Below are positions 48,357-56,916 of a stretch of DNA of 64,000 nt, in pieces (the stretch's first letter is position 1; every line of letters begins with the position of its first letter). A program made the position numbers and the translations under genes. The stretch is from Micromonospora craniellae. Its GTDB lineage: Bacteria; Actinomycetota; Actinomycetes; Mycobacteriales; Micromonosporaceae. Under the pieces are notes generated by a model. That model did not search any database, was not told the origin of the DNA, and saw only the letters and a program-made list of their open reading frames with translations. Location of the stretch: positions 1,984,001 through 2,048,000 of the forward strand of contig NZ_CP061725.1 of the NCBI RefSeq assembly GCF_014764405.1, in the 5' to 3' direction.

Positions 48357-48739
48357 AGGCGGTCGCGCGTCTCCTGGGGCAGCGAACAGGCGGCCGTACC
48401 GCCGGGCATCCGGTGCCGGTTGCGGGCCACCCAGCGGTACACCGACCAGGCGGCGGCGCGTACCGGCGGGAACCGCAGCCCGGCCCCGGCGATCCGCCAG
48501 AGCCGGCCACTGCCGGCGAGCAGCGCGGCGATCGCGTCCGGGCCGGCGGACCGGTGCCCGTCGACGCCGACCCACTGCACCGCCTCCTCGCACTCGGTCT
48601 CGGTCAGCCCGAGCCGGTCGAGGTCGGCGAACTGCCAGGGCAGCACCGTGGCACCGGTCGGGATCCGCCGCTCGATGAACTCGGCGCAGCGGGTGCAGAA
48701 CGCGCAGTCCCCGTCGTAGACGAAGGTCGACCTCTTCAT
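48335..48739 (-). CDS. DCC-family thiol-disulphide oxidoreductase
   Basis: 134 residues. The family signature FVYDGDCAFCTRCAEFI puts the DxDCxxC redox pair at residues 9-15 in a thioredoxin-like fold. EEAVQWVGVDGH and FPPVRAAAWSVYRWVARNRH complete the DUF393 pattern. GGAGG lies 9 bases before ATG 48739. Although on the opposite strand, it overlaps the HTTM gene tail, so the pair is kept together. Confidence 0.88.
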   Translation of the reverse strand: MKRSTFVYDGDCAFCTRCAEFIERRIPTGATVLPWQFADLDRLGLTETECEEAVQWVGVDGHRSAGPDAIAALLAGSGRLWRIAGAGLRFPPVRAAAWSVYRWVARNRHRMPGGTAACSLPQETRDRLYGPSTG

Positions 48740-48806
48740 GCCTGCCATCCTCCCCCGCCACCGGCCCGTTGACACCGCAGTGTCCGGCGCGCCACTTGCA
48801 CCCTTG

Positions 48807-48822
48807 TCGTACGTGTGTTCGA
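48807..48822. promoter_or_regulatory. LexA/SOS-like palindrome
   Basis: TCGTACGTGTGTTCGA fits the actinobacterial LexA box (TCGAAC-N4-GTTCGA) at all but one symmetric position and ends directly before the ATG at 48823. A repressor there would block the start region. Confidence 0.5.
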
Positions 48823-49875
48823 ATGACGGTCATGCGCTGGGAGAACCTCGCCGCTCCCCCGGACGAGGGAGTTCCCGGACGGGCAGCGCCAGCGACGCCA
48901 CCCCTGCCGCTGGCGCTGCCCGACGCGGTCGTACGCACCTTCGACACCCCCGACTTCGCGGGCATGACCTTCTACGAGGTGCGCGCCAAGTCGATCCTGA
49001 ACAGGGTCCCCGGCACCTCCCGAGTCCCGTTCGAGTGGACGATCAACCCGTACCGGGGATGCAGTCATGCATGTTTATACTGTTTTGCCCGGAATACCCA
49101 TACTTACCTTGACTTCGATGCCGGGGCGGACTTCGACCGGCAGGTGGTCGTCAAGGTCAACGCCGGTGAGTTGGTCCGGCGGGAGCTGGCAGCGCCGCGC
49201 TGGCGGGGCGCGCACCTGGCGATGGGCACCAACGTCGACTGCTACCAGCGGGCCGAGGGCCGCTACCGCCTCATGCCACCGATCATCGAGGCGCTGCGCG
49301 ACTTCGCGAACCCGTTCTCGATCCTCACCAAGGGCACGCTGATCCTGCGCGACCTGCCCCTGTTGCGGCAGGCGGCCGAGGTCACCCGGGTCGGGGTGTC
49401 GTTCTCGGTGGGCTTCGTCGACGAGCGGCTGTGGCGGTCGGTCGAACCCGGCACCCCGGGCCCCCGGCGGCGACTCGACGCCGTACGCCGGTTCGCCGAC
49501 GCCGGCTTCGCGGTGGGGGTGCTGATGGCACCGATCCTGCCCGGCCTCAGCGACTCCGACGAGTCGATCGACGCGACCGTCGCGGCGATCGCCGGGGCCG
49601 GGGCGGCCAGCGTGACGCCGCTGCCGTTGCACCTGCGCCCCGGCGCCCGCGAGTGGTATGCGCACTGGTTGGCCCGGGAGCACCCCGATCTGGTGCCCCG
49701 CTACCGGGAGTTGTACCGGGCGGGCGCGTACGCCCCGCAGTCGTACCAGCGGGAGCTGACCGCCCGGGTCCGGATCGCCGCCCGGCGGCACGGGCTGCAC
49801 CGGCCGGATCGGAGTGAGCACCGTCAGGTGACGACGGCCACACCGACCGTCCCGGAACAGCTCAGCCTGCTCTGA
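48823..49875 (+). CDS. Rv2578c-type radical SAM protein
   Basis: About 350 residues. The radical SAM cluster motif is CSHACLYC (CxxxCxxC) in NPYRGCSHACLYCFARN. The whole pattern (FEWTINPYRG, MGTNVDCYQRAEG, ILTKGTLILRDLPLL) is that of the Rv2578c family, related to spore photoproduct lyase. Substrate unknown. ATG 48823 abuts the SOS-like box; ATG 48832 (MRWENL) is the alternative family start. A LexA site would suit a DNA-damage role, which is an inference. Confidence 0.87.
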   Translation: MTVMRWENLAAPPDEGVPGRAAPATPPLPLALPDAVVRTFDTPDFAGMTFYEVRAKSILNRVPGTSRVPFEWTINPYRGCSHACLYCFARNTHTYLDFDAGADFDRQVVVKVNAGELVRRELAAPRWRGAHLAMGTNVDCYQRAEGRYRLMPPIIEALRDFANPFSILTKGTLILRDLPLLRQAAEVTRVGVSFSVGFVDERLWRSVEPGTPGPRRRLDAVRRFADAGFAVGVLMAPILPGLSDSDESIDATVAAIAGAGAASVTPLPLHLRPGAREWYAHWLAREHPDLVPRYRELYRAGAYAPQSYQRELTARVRIAARRHGLHRPDRSEHRQVTTATPTVPEQLSLL

Positions 49876-49892
49876 CGGGTCCGGGACGTGGA

Positions 49893-49898
49893 TAGAGT
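49893..49898 (+). promoter_or_regulatory. -10 element before 49905
   Basis: TAGAGT ends 6 bases before the GTG; leaderless architecture. Confidence 0.5.
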
Positions 49899-49904
49899 CG
49901 GCTG

Positions 49905-50312
49905 GTGCGTTCCGCTCAGCAGATCCTCGCCGACTCCGCCGTGATCGCCGTCGTGGGTGCGTCCCGTGACCCGAGCAAGGCCGCGCACAGCGTGCCGGCC
50001 GAGATGCAGCGGTACGGCTGGCGGATCATCCCGGTCAACCCGACCGCCGAGGAACTGTTCGGCGAGCCGGTGTACCGCTCCCTGGCCGACATCCCGCACC
50101 CGGTCGACCTGGTCGACGTGTTCCGGCCGGCGGAGGACGCCGTCGACGTGGTCCGTCAGGCGGTGGCGATCGGTGCCCCGGCGGTTTGGTTGCAGCTCGG
50201 CATCGTCTCCGCGCAGGCGCGGGAGATCGCGCAGCAGGCCGGTATCGACTACGTCGAGGACCGCTGCCTGGTCGTCGAGCGCGCCGCCGCCGGACTGACC
50301 CGGTTGAGCTGA
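49905..50312 (+). CDS. CoA-binding domain protein
   Basis: 135 residues with the Rossmann-like CoA-binding fold (PF02629/YccU type): IAVVGASRDPSKAAHSVPAE, GWRIIPVNPTAEELFGEPVY, DLVDVFRPAEDAVDVV, and a late CLVVE. Members bind CoA with a CxxxE-type end but no reaction is firmly assigned. A TAGAGT -10 lies 6 bases before the start, so the mRNA probably begins at the GTG. Confidence 0.88.
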   Translation: MRSAQQILADSAVIAVVGASRDPSKAAHSVPAEMQRYGWRIIPVNPTAEELFGEPVYRSLADIPHPVDLVDVFRPAEDAVDVVRQAVAIGAPAVWLQLGIVSAQAREIAQQAGIDYVEDRCLVVERAAAGLTRLS

Positions 50313-50404
50313 CCGGGCTGGGCTGTCGAGGCGGCAGTGCTTGGGTACCCGCCTGACGGTGGCGCCTTCATGACAACCGTGGGGACAAGGTCCGCCACTG
50401 CGGG

Positions 50405-50410
50405 TAACGT
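50405..50410 (+). promoter_or_regulatory. -10 element before 50419
   Basis: TAACGT ends 8 bases before the GTG; leaderless architecture. Confidence 0.45.
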
Positions 50411-50418
50411 CGAAGAGC

Positions 50419-50934
50419 GTGAGCCAGCCACCGGAGCCGGACCAGCCGCCGTCGCCCTACGAGCCACCGCCCGGAGGTCAACAGCCGCCGTACGGCCAGT
50501 CGCCGGGTGAGCAGTACGGGCAGGACCAGTACGGGCAGCAGCCGTCGAGCGAGCACTACGGGCAGCCGTCGTACGGGCAGCCGTCGTACGAGCATCCGGG
50601 ACAGCCGCCGCACGGGCAGCAGTGGGGGCAGCAGCCGCCGTACGCGCCGCAGGGCCCCTACGGGCAGTACGGCCCGCCGTCACCGCAGCAGGGCGGCGGG
50701 GGCACCAACGTGCTCGCCATCCTGTCGCTGGTCTTCGCGTTCGTGTTCGCCCCGGCCGGTATCGCCCTCGGCCATCTGGCCAAGCGCCAGCTCCGCACCA
50801 GCGGTGAGGAGGGCGATCAGCTCACCACCTGGGGGCTGGCGCTCAGCTACATCTTCACCGGGCTCTACCTGGTGGCCTGCTGCGGCTGGTTGGCGCTGGT
50901 CATCTGGGCCGGTTCGCCCGGCACCAACACCTGA
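50419..50934 (+). CDS. DUF4190 membrane protein, Tyr/Gln/Pro-rich tail
   Basis: 171 residues. The N-terminal 95 residues are repeats of PSYGQ, YGQD and GQQP type (disordered, cytosolic). The C-terminal DUF4190 domain has two helices (NVLAILSLVFAFVFAPAGIA, LALSYIFTGLYLVACCGWLA) separated by the basic loop LGHLAKRQLRTSGEEGDQLT. Function unknown. A second DUF4190 protein starts at 51965. Confidence 0.8.
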   Translation: MSQPPEPDQPPSPYEPPPGGQQPPYGQSPGEQYGQDQYGQQPSSEHYGQPSYGQPSYEHPGQPPHGQQWGQQPPYAPQGPYGQYGPPSPQQGGGGTNVLAILSLVFAFVFAPAGIALGHLAKRQLRTSGEEGDQLTTWGLALSYIFTGLYLVACCGWLALVIWAGSPGTNT

Positions 50935-50940
50935 GGACGG

Positions 50941-51753
50941 TCAGCGGAACCGCGCCTCCCGTACGCTGTTGCCGCCGTCGACCACCAGCATCTGCCCGGT
51001 GATGTACGACGCCGCCGGTGAGCAGAGGAAGGTGATCGCCGCGGCCACCTCGTCGGGGGTGCCGGGGCGGCCCACCGGGGTGCCCAATCCCTGTTTGATC
51101 TCGGCCATGGTGGAGGCTGCGGTGTAGATGGTGCCGGGCGCGACCGCGTTGACGGTCACCCCGTCGGCGATCATCTCCATGGCCAGCGCCCGGGTCAGTC
51201 CCACCACCCCAGCCTTGGCCGCCGCGTACGCCGCCTCGGTGGGCAGGGCGTTGACCGGCCCGGCGGTGGCCGCCAGGTTGACGATGCGACCCCAGCCGCG
51301 TTCGGCCATCCCGCCGATGAAGGCCCGGCTGCACAGGAACGCGGTGGTCAGGTTCCGGTCGATCTCGGCCCGCCACTCCTCGTAGCTGAGCTGGGCGACC
51401 GGCCGGAGCACCTCCGGGCTCGCCCGGCTGGCCAGTCCGGCGTTGTTGACCAGGACCTCCACGTCGCCGAGCTGCTCGGCGACGGCGTCGGCCAACGCGC
51501 CGACCTCCGACTCGTCGGTGAGGTCGGCGACGAAGCCGGTCACCCCGAGTTCGCCGGCCCGCTCGTGGATGCGTCGTGTGGTGGAGACGATCGCCACCCG
51601 GGCACCCAGGTCGGTCAGCCGGCGGGCGGTTGCGTACCCGATGCCGTCCGGGCTGCCTGCCCCCGTGACCAGGGCGACCTTGCCGTCCAACCGCATGGTC
51701 ACCGGCTCGGGCAGCGGTGCCGGCGCGTCGTCGTCCGCCGCGCTCGGTGTCAT
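50941..51753 (-). CDS. SDR family oxidoreductase
   Basis: Short-chain dehydrogenase with NAD(P)-binding TGAGSPDGIG, NNAGLA, catalytic Ser/Thr region NLAATAGPVNALP and the Tyr/Lys pair in EAAYAAAKAGVV. The Gly motif has an inserted SPD. The start is unclear: ATG 51753 gives 270 residues with a 19-residue disordered leader, GTG 51702 would begin right at the fold, and ATG 51846 has an AGGA upstream. Substrate unknown. Confidence 0.82.
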   Translation of the reverse strand: MTPSAADDDAPAPLPEPVTMRLDGKVALVTGAGSPDGIGYATARRLTDLGARVAIVSTTRRIHERAGELGVTGFVADLTDESEVGALADAVAEQLGDVEVLVNNAGLASRASPEVLRPVAQLSYEEWRAEIDRNLTTAFLCSRAFIGGMAERGWGRIVNLAATAGPVNALPTEAAYAAAKAGVVGLTRALAMEMIADGVTVNAVAPGTIYTAASTMAEIKQGLGTPVGRPGTPDEVAAAITFLCSPAASYITGQMLVVDGGNSVREARFR

Positions 51754-51964
51754 CACCGGGCGGGGGCGTCGGGCCACACCCGGCCGGCTGACGTCCCGCC
51801 TCGGTCTGTTGCCGGAACGGTCCGCCGCGCGCGCGTCAATCCCCATGCCGCGATCCTGCCTGCTGCCGCCGTGCCGGGCAACGCGCACCCGCTGCCGGGC
51901 GCGTCGCGCCCTACCCGGTGGTGGCTACCCTGACTGCCACAGCATCGCGACGGAAGTGAGCCCG

Positions 51965-52483
51965 ATGACACAGCCCCCACCGGCCGGTGGCTGGCCCGAC
52001 CCCGCGTCGGCCGGTCAGCCTTCCAGTCCGCCGGCCGATCCTCTCCTGTCGGTCCCCGCTCAGCCTGCCGGGTACGACCCGTACCGGCCGGCCGGCCCCT
52101 ACCCGCCGATCGACCCGTACGCCGCGAAGTCCGATCTCCCGCCGGCTCCCGCGCAGTACCCGCCCGCCGGCTACCCGCCACCGGCCCAGCTCGGGTACGG
52201 CTACCCGCCCGGCTACGGCTACCCGCAGCAGAGCACCAACTCGCTGGCCATCGTGGCGCTGATCCTCTCGCTGATCGGGATCGGCTCATGCTTCACCGCA
52301 CCGATCGGCGCGATCATGGGGCACGTGGCGATGCGCCAGATCCGGGAGACCGGCGAGGGTGGCGAGGGAATGGCGAAGGCGGCCATCATCGTCGGCTGGA
52401 TCCTCACCGGGTTCATCGTGCTGGTGGTGCTCGCCTACGTGTCGATCTTCATCATCTGGGCTGCCAGGACGACCACCGTCTGA
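51965..52483 (+). CDS. DUF4190 membrane protein, second copy
   Basis: 172 residues with a Pro/Tyr-rich N-terminus (YPPAGYPPPAQLGYGYPPGY) and a DUF4190 domain (SLAIVALILSLIGIGSCFTA, IGAIMGHVAMRQIRETGEGG, AIIVGWILTGFIVLVVLAYV). The same plan as the gene at 50419, but the tails differ in composition. GGAAG precedes the ATG by 8 bases. Confidence 0.82.
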   Translation: MTQPPPAGGWPDPASAGQPSSPPADPLLSVPAQPAGYDPYRPAGPYPPIDPYAAKSDLPPAPAQYPPAGYPPPAQLGYGYPPGYGYPQQSTNSLAIVALILSLIGIGSCFTAPIGAIMGHVAMRQIRETGEGGEGMAKAAIIVGWILTGFIVLVVLAYVSIFIIWAARTTTV

Positions 52484-52541
52484 ACAGGTCTGCCCGCCCC
52501 GACCCGGAGTCAGGGGCGGGCGGCCGGTCCGGCGATCACGG

Positions 52542-52547
52542 TAATCT
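52542..52547 (+). promoter_or_regulatory. -10 element before 52554
   Basis: TAATCT ends 6 bases before the GTG; leaderless architecture. Confidence 0.5.
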
Positions 52548-52553
52548 CGTGCC

Positions 52554-53399
52554 GTGACCGGGGTGTATGGACCTGCGGATGATCTCAATGGCCGTCGACT
52601 CGTGCTGGTGACCGGAGCCAGTTCCGGCATCGGACTGGCTGCGGCGATCGACCTGGCGCGTCGCGGTGACCAGTTGGTACTCGTCGGGCGCGACCCGTCC
52701 CGGCTGCGTGCGGCCGCCGACGAGGTACGCGAGGCGTCCGGTGAGCGTCCCGAAATGTTCCGCGCCGACTTCGCGGCCCTGGACGACGTACGGCGGTTGG
52801 CCGAGCAGGTGCGGGCCGCGTACGACCGGATCGACGTGTTGGCCAACAACGCGGGCGCGATCGTGCTTCAGCCGATCACCACGGTCGACGGTTTCGAGTT
52901 GTCCATCCAGGCCAACCATCTGGCGCCGTTCCTGCTCAGCAACCTGTTGGCCGACCGGGTCGGGCGGATGGTGGTGACCGCCTCCGGCGCGCACCGCAGC
53001 GGCACACTGGACCCGGACGACCTGAACCGGCCGCTGCGCCGCTTCCGTCCGATGGGCGCGTACGGCACCAGCAAGCAGGCCAACATCCTGTTCACGGCGG
53101 AGGCGGCCCGGAGGTGGCCGGACGTCGACTCGTACTGCTTCCATCCCGGCGTGGTGCGGACCCGGTTCGGCAACGAGAGTCGCCTGGTCTCCCTCGGGAT
53201 GCGGCTGTTGCCGCTGCGCGGGCCGGTCAAGGGGGCGCGGACCCTGGTGTGGCTGGCCAACCAGGACCGCGCCCGTCTGATCGGTGGCGGCTACTACTTC
53301 GACTGCCGACCGCGCCGGCCGCTGCGCAAGGCGTCCGACCCGCAGCTCGCGGCCCGGCTCTGGGCGGCCAGCGCGGCGGCGGTCGGCCTCCCCGCCTGA
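52554..53399 (+). CDS. SDR family oxidoreductase, retinol-dehydrogenase-like
   Basis: 281 residues. TGASSGIG near residue 20, NNAGAIV, ANHLAPFLLSNLL and YGTSKQANILF (catalytic Tyr and Lys) are the pattern of RDH/WW-domain-oxidoreductase-like SDRs, which act on lipophilic alcohols or aldehydes. A -10 element 6 bases upstream fixes the GTG at 52554. A 54-codon frame follows 3 bases after its stop. Confidence 0.87.
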   Translation: MTGVYGPADDLNGRRLVLVTGASSGIGLAAAIDLARRGDQLVLVGRDPSRLRAAADEVREASGERPEMFRADFAALDDVRRLAEQVRAAYDRIDVLANNAGAIVLQPITTVDGFELSIQANHLAPFLLSNLLADRVGRMVVTASGAHRSGTLDPDDLNRPLRRFRPMGAYGTSKQANILFTAEAARRWPDVDSYCFHPGVVRTRFGNESRLVSLGMRLLPLRGPVKGARTLVWLANQDRARLIGGGYYFDCRPRRPLRKASDPQLAARLWAASAAAVGLPA

Positions 53400-53402
53400 G
53401 CC

Positions 53403-53567
53403 GTGATCCGCCGTCCGACGCGGAGGGTGGCACGGGGTCGCGGGGTCCGGTTCGACACCCGCGCCGGGCACGCCGGGTTCCTGGTCGACCCGGAGCGGGT
53501 CGCGTTGCGGGCGGCGCTGGGTGACGAGGCACCGGACACCAGCGTGCTGGAGGTGCACGAGGTCTGA
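53403..53567 (+). CDS. possible 54-residue protein
   Basis: GTG 53403 lies 3 bases after the SDR stop and opens 54 codons. The part VRFDTRAGHAGFLVDPERVA then ALGDEAPDTSVLEVHEV is charged and compact and uses typical GC-rich codons. There is no Shine-Dalgarno at the first GTG; GTG 53427 has GGAGG close by. Not recognised. Confidence 0.4.
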   Translation: MIRRPTRRVARGRGVRFDTRAGHAGFLVDPERVALRAALGDEAPDTSVLEVHEV

Positions 53568-53741
53568 CCGGCCGCCCGTCGCGGGTCGGCGGCGGGGCGG
53601 TGGCTCAGTCGCGTGCCGAGGCCGCGTCCGCCGGAGCCGCAGTGACCCGGCGGGCCGCGATGACCACTTTCCGTCAGCGTTCCGTTACGATCATGCGCAG
53701 CCCGTCGGGACCCTCTCACCCCCGCCCGGAGGCGCTTCCCC

Positions 53742-54485
53742 ATGCCCAGGTTCCAGGCGGTGCTGTTCGACTTCTTCGGCACGCTGACCCGTCCGGTTCA
53801 GCGCGGTCCCGGTCACCGCATCACCGCCCGACTGCTCGGATGTCCGACGGAGACCTTCGTCGAGCTGCTCGACCGCACATTCTACGAGCGCGCCGGCGGG
53901 CGTTTCGGCAGCGCCGAGGCCACCCTGCGCTGGTTGTGCGAGCAGGCCGGCGTACGGCCGACCGAGGAGGCGCTGCACGCGGCGGCGGCCGCCCGCTTGG
54001 ACGCCGTACGCACCGACACGCGTCTGCGCGACGAGGCGGTGCCGACGTTGCGGGCGTTGCGGGAGCGGGGGGTACGCACCGGTGTGATCAGCGACTGCAC
54101 GCACGAGTTGCCGGTGTTCCTGCCGGAGTTGGCCGTCGCGCCACTGCTGGACGTGCGGATCTACTCGGTGCAGGTGGGGCGCTGCAAACCGGATGCCGCG
54201 CTCTATCTGGCGGCCTGCGCGCGGCTGGGTCTGCGTCCGGAGGACTGCCTGTACGTGGGCGACGGCGGCAGTCAGGAGCTGACCGGCGCGCAGCGGGCCG
54301 GGCTGAGCGCGGCCCGGTTGGCCACCCCGGATCTGGTCGACCATCTGGTCTTCAACGTCGACACCGCCTGGACCGGTCGGGAGCTGGGCACCCTCGGCGA
54401 GGTGATCGAGCTGGTCGAGTCGGCGGGTGCCGGCCGGCGGCAGCGGATGCCGGCCGGGCGGGCCGCACCGGTGACGGTGCGGTAG
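53742..54485 (+). CDS. HAD-superfamily hydrolase
   Basis: 247 residues. Motif I FDFFGTLT (nucleophile Asp), motif II SDCTHE, the Lys in GRCKPDAALY and motif IV YVGDGGSQE are those of haloacid dehalogenase phosphatases with an alpha-helical cap. Substrate unknown. GGAGG lies 9 bases before the ATG. Confidence 0.88.
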   Translation: MPRFQAVLFDFFGTLTRPVQRGPGHRITARLLGCPTETFVELLDRTFYERAGGRFGSAEATLRWLCEQAGVRPTEEALHAAAAARLDAVRTDTRLRDEAVPTLRALRERGVRTGVISDCTHELPVFLPELAVAPLLDVRIYSVQVGRCKPDAALYLAACARLGLRPEDCLYVGDGGSQELTGAQRAGLSAARLATPDLVDHLVFNVDTAWTGRELGTLGEVIELVESAGAGRRQRMPAGRAAPVTVR

Positions 54486-54508
54486 CCGACCAGGAGCGCG
54501 GCGACCGG

Positions 54509-55021
54509 TCAGGGACGCCGGACGCGGTGCAGCCGAAACGGCTTGCGGACGGCCCGTACGGCCGGCGAGGGCCGGGGTGGCTCGGCGAGCGAGTCGGCGG
54601 GCAGGTCGGTGCCCTGCACCGGCTGGCCGCCGGGGGTGAGCCGGACCAGTGCGCAGCCGTCGGCGGCCCAGCGGGCGACCAGGTCGGCGGTGGGGCCCGG
54701 CGCGTTCAGCCGCTTCGCCCCCACCAGCGGGGCCAGGGTGTCCCACTCGTCGGTGCCGGGCAGTACCCGGGTCACCCGGGCCGGCCAGGTGACGATCGCG
54801 CCGCCGTGGTCGCCCCGGAGCGTCACCCGGGCCTCGTCGGCCTCGGCCAGCCCGGCGGCGGACTGCTCCCCCGGGCCGCTGACCACGAACAGCGCACTCT
54901 CCAGGGGCACGCACCACAGGGCGAGCGACGGTCCGCCCGCCACCGCGACCCAGGCCACCGAGGCCTTCTTCATCGCCTCGTCGACAAGTGGGGTGCTGTC
55001 ACGCTCGTCGGTCACCACCAC
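54509..55021 (-). CDS. uncharacterised protein with PPOX-like barrel
   Basis: 170 residues: ALWCVPLESALFVVSGPGEQ, ARVTLRGDHGGAIVTWPARV and TDEWDTLAPLVGAKRL suggest a split beta-barrel similar to pyridoxamine-phosphate-oxidase-like proteins, but FMN-binding residues are not clear. The GTG run at 55021-55013 has GGGAGGA just upstream. It is 27 bases downstream of the PhzF-like gene on the same strand and could be cotranscribed. Confidence 0.6.
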   Translation of the reverse strand: MVVTDERDSTPLVDEAMKKASVAWVAVAGGPSLALWCVPLESALFVVSGPGEQSAAGLAEADEARVTLRGDHGGAIVTWPARVTRVLPGTDEWDTLAPLVGAKRLNAPGPTADLVARWAADGCALVRLTPGGQPVQGTDLPADSLAEPPRPSPAVRAVRKPFRLHRVRRP

Positions 55022-55048
55022 ATCCTCCCGTACGTCGGCCCCGGTCGG

Positions 55049-55930
55049 TCAGCCGACGAACGGCGGCACCAGGATCTCGCCCCGGGCCACCGGCATCACC
55101 TGGCCGGCCACGCTGGCACCCAGCGCCACCCCACCGGCGGCGGTCACCGTGCAGTTCAGTGTCGACGGCCGGCCCATCTCGATGCCCTGCCGGACGGTGT
55201 ACGACGACCGTCCCTCGCCGGGCAGCAGGCCGCTGGCGACCAGCCACACGCCCAGGCCGAGGGCGGCCGAGCCGGTCGCCGGATCCTCGGGTACGCCGAG
55301 ACCGGGGACGAAGACGCGGGCCTGCGCGGTTTGCGCGGCGGCGTTCCAGGAGAAGACGCTCACGTGTTCGATTCCGTACCGCCGGGCCGCCACCGGATTG
55401 ACCTCGGCCCTCGCCAGGGCGTCGGGGCGTACCGGCAGGAACGGGAACTCCAGCCCGCAGCCGGCCACCCGGGGTGCCGGGCCGAGGTGGTCGTCGGCGA
55501 CCAGCCCGGCCACCTCCAGCAGCGGCTCCGGGTCGAACTCGGGACCGAGAGCGGGGGTGCCGCCGGTCAGCGTGGCACCGTCGCCGGTCACCTCGATCGG
55601 CAGTACTCCGGCACCGCACTCCTGGCTGACCTGCCCAGCCGCGAACAGGCCGCGCCGGCTCGCGGTCACCGCCGCGCCCACGCTGGGATGGCCGGCGAAC
55701 GGCAACTCCTCGGTCGGGGTGAAGATCCGCGCCCGGTAGGTGGCGTTGACCTGGGTCGCGGGCAGCACGAAGACCGTCTCGGAGAGGTTGAACTCCCGGG
55801 CCAGCGCCTGCATCTGTTCGGTGGCCAGCCCCTCGGCGCCGAAGACCACCGCGAGCGGGTTCCCCGCGTACGGGCGATCGGTGAAGACGTCCACGATCTC
55901 GTAAGCCAAGGTCGACATGGTGCTAAACAC
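55049..55930 (-). CDS. PhzF-family isomerase-like protein with IS-displaced RBS
   Basis: 293 residues from GTG 55930. The PhzF fold shows in YEIVDVFTDRPYAGNPLAVV, NLSETVFVLP (catalytic Glu), ELPFAGHPSVGAA and DPATGSAALGLG. Relatives include PhzF and trans-isomerases/epimerases of unknown substrate. An IS982-type element begins 4 bases upstream. Beyond it, the old leader GGAGGGCCTA would have stood 5 bases before this GTG, so the insertion cut the ribosome-binding site from the gene. ATG 55918 is an internal start. Expression is now doubtful. Confidence 0.82.
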   Translation of the reverse strand: MFSTMSTLAYEIVDVFTDRPYAGNPLAVVFGAEGLATEQMQALAREFNLSETVFVLPATQVNATYRARIFTPTEELPFAGHPSVGAAVTASRRGLFAAGQVSQECGAGVLPIEVTGDGATLTGGTPALGPEFDPEPLLEVAGLVADDHLGPAPRVAGCGLEFPFLPVRPDALARAEVNPVAARRYGIEHVSVFSWNAAAQTAQARVFVPGLGVPEDPATGSAALGLGVWLVASGLLPGEGRSSYTVRQGIEMGRPSTLNCTVTAAGGVALGASVAGQVMPVARGEILVPPFVG

Positions 55931-55933
55931 TAG
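55930..55933. repeat. target-site duplication, left
   Basis: CTAG, repeated at 56913-56916 on the other side of the insertion element. Because CTAG is a palindrome it could also be counted as part of the terminal repeats. Confidence 0.55.
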
Positions 55934-56912
55934 ACGAGTTGTTCCGAATTGCGGTCAGTGGTCGTAGGCGATCAGTGACCGGGTGACGGGTGCGCCGGTC
56001 TTGTTGTTGTGCCAGATCGCCGCGGTCATGGCGAGGAGGCGTTGGGCGACCCGGACGGCCACACCGTCGAAGGTTCGTCCGCCGTGTTGTTCCAGGTCAA
56101 GCTGGCCTTTGAGGGTGTCGTTGACCGACTCGATCAACTGGCGGACCTTCTTGAGCATCGGCTCGCCGTAGCGGGCCTTCTCCTTCTTGCGGGACGGGCG
56201 CAGCAGTTCGATGCCCTGCTCGGCCAACTGCCGCTCGAATGGCTTGGAGGCGAATCCCTTGTCGCTGATCAGCAGGATCCTGTCGTGCTCTGCCACCACG
56301 CCGGCCTCGACGTCCAGCATCGCGGCGAGGACCTCTCGCTCGCCGATCTTCGGGTTCGCGAGGGCCCACAGGATCGGCATCCCGGTCGGGGTGCAGACCA
56401 GGTAGAGCCGGAGTCCCCAGAAGAAGCGGGAATGGGAGGCGCAGTAGCCGTATCCGGCCCAGCCGGCGAGGTCTGAGCGCTGGGCGGTGGGGCGGGACAT
56501 GCCGCACGGGATGGGGGTGGAGTCGACGATCCAGTGGTGGTCGAACCAGAAGTCACTGTCGCGGGCCAGGTCCCGGATGACCTTTTTGATCAGCGGCAGG
56601 GCAGCGCGGAGCCGTTTGTTGTAGCCCGGCCGCTGCGGCAGGTAGGGAAACCAGGGGCGCAGGTGGATACGGGCGTAGCGGATCCAGTGCGCCTCAGAGC
56701 GGGCACCGAGCAGGACCTGCGCCACCGCGAGGCATACCAGTTCGGAGTCGGTCAGTAGCGGCGGCCGTCCCCGCCACCGGGGGGTGCGGATGCTGTCGTC
56801 GATCTTCACGTACAGTGCGGTCAAGAGGGTATCCAGGTCTTGCGTCACACCATGATCTTGGATGCCCTCTCTTCATGCCCAGACATCGACCCCTGACTTC
56901 GGAACTACTCGT
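55934..56912 (-). mobile_element. IS982-family insertion sequence, 979 bp
   Basis: Terminal inverted repeats ACGAGTTGTTCCGAA (left) and ACGAGTAGTTCCGAA (right, complement) match at 14 of 15 positions and end in AC as is usual for IS982. One intact transposase fills the element on the minus strand. CTAG flanks both ends. The element looks complete and recent, and it sits within the leader of the PhzF-like gene. Confidence 0.88.
55955..56848 (-). CDS. IS982-family transposase
   Basis: 297-residue DDE transposase. The N-terminus DLDTLLTALYVKIDD, the GRPPLLTDSELVCLAVAQVL segment, the catalytic Asp in WIVDSTPIPCGM and the second Asp in LLISDKGFAS are those of IS982. The frame is intact and of full length, so the element may be active. 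Confidence 0.93.
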   Translation of the reverse strand: MTQDLDTLLTALYVKIDDSIRTPRWRGRPPLLTDSELVCLAVAQVLLGARSEAHWIRYARIHLRPWFPYLPQRPGYNKRLRAALPLIKKVIRDLARDSDFWFDHHWIVDSTPIPCGMSRPTAQRSDLAGWAGYGYCASHSRFFWGLRLYLVCTPTGMPILWALANPKIGEREVLAAMLDVEAGVVAEHDRILLISDKGFASKPFERQLAEQGIELLRPSRKKEKARYGEPMLKKVRQLIESVNDTLKGQLDLEQHGGRTFDGVAVRVAQRLLAMTAAIWHNNKTGAPVTRSLIAYDH

Positions 56913-56916
56913 CTAG
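56913..56916. repeat. target-site duplication, right
   Basis: Second CTAG copy bordering the insertion sequence. Confidence 0.55.
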
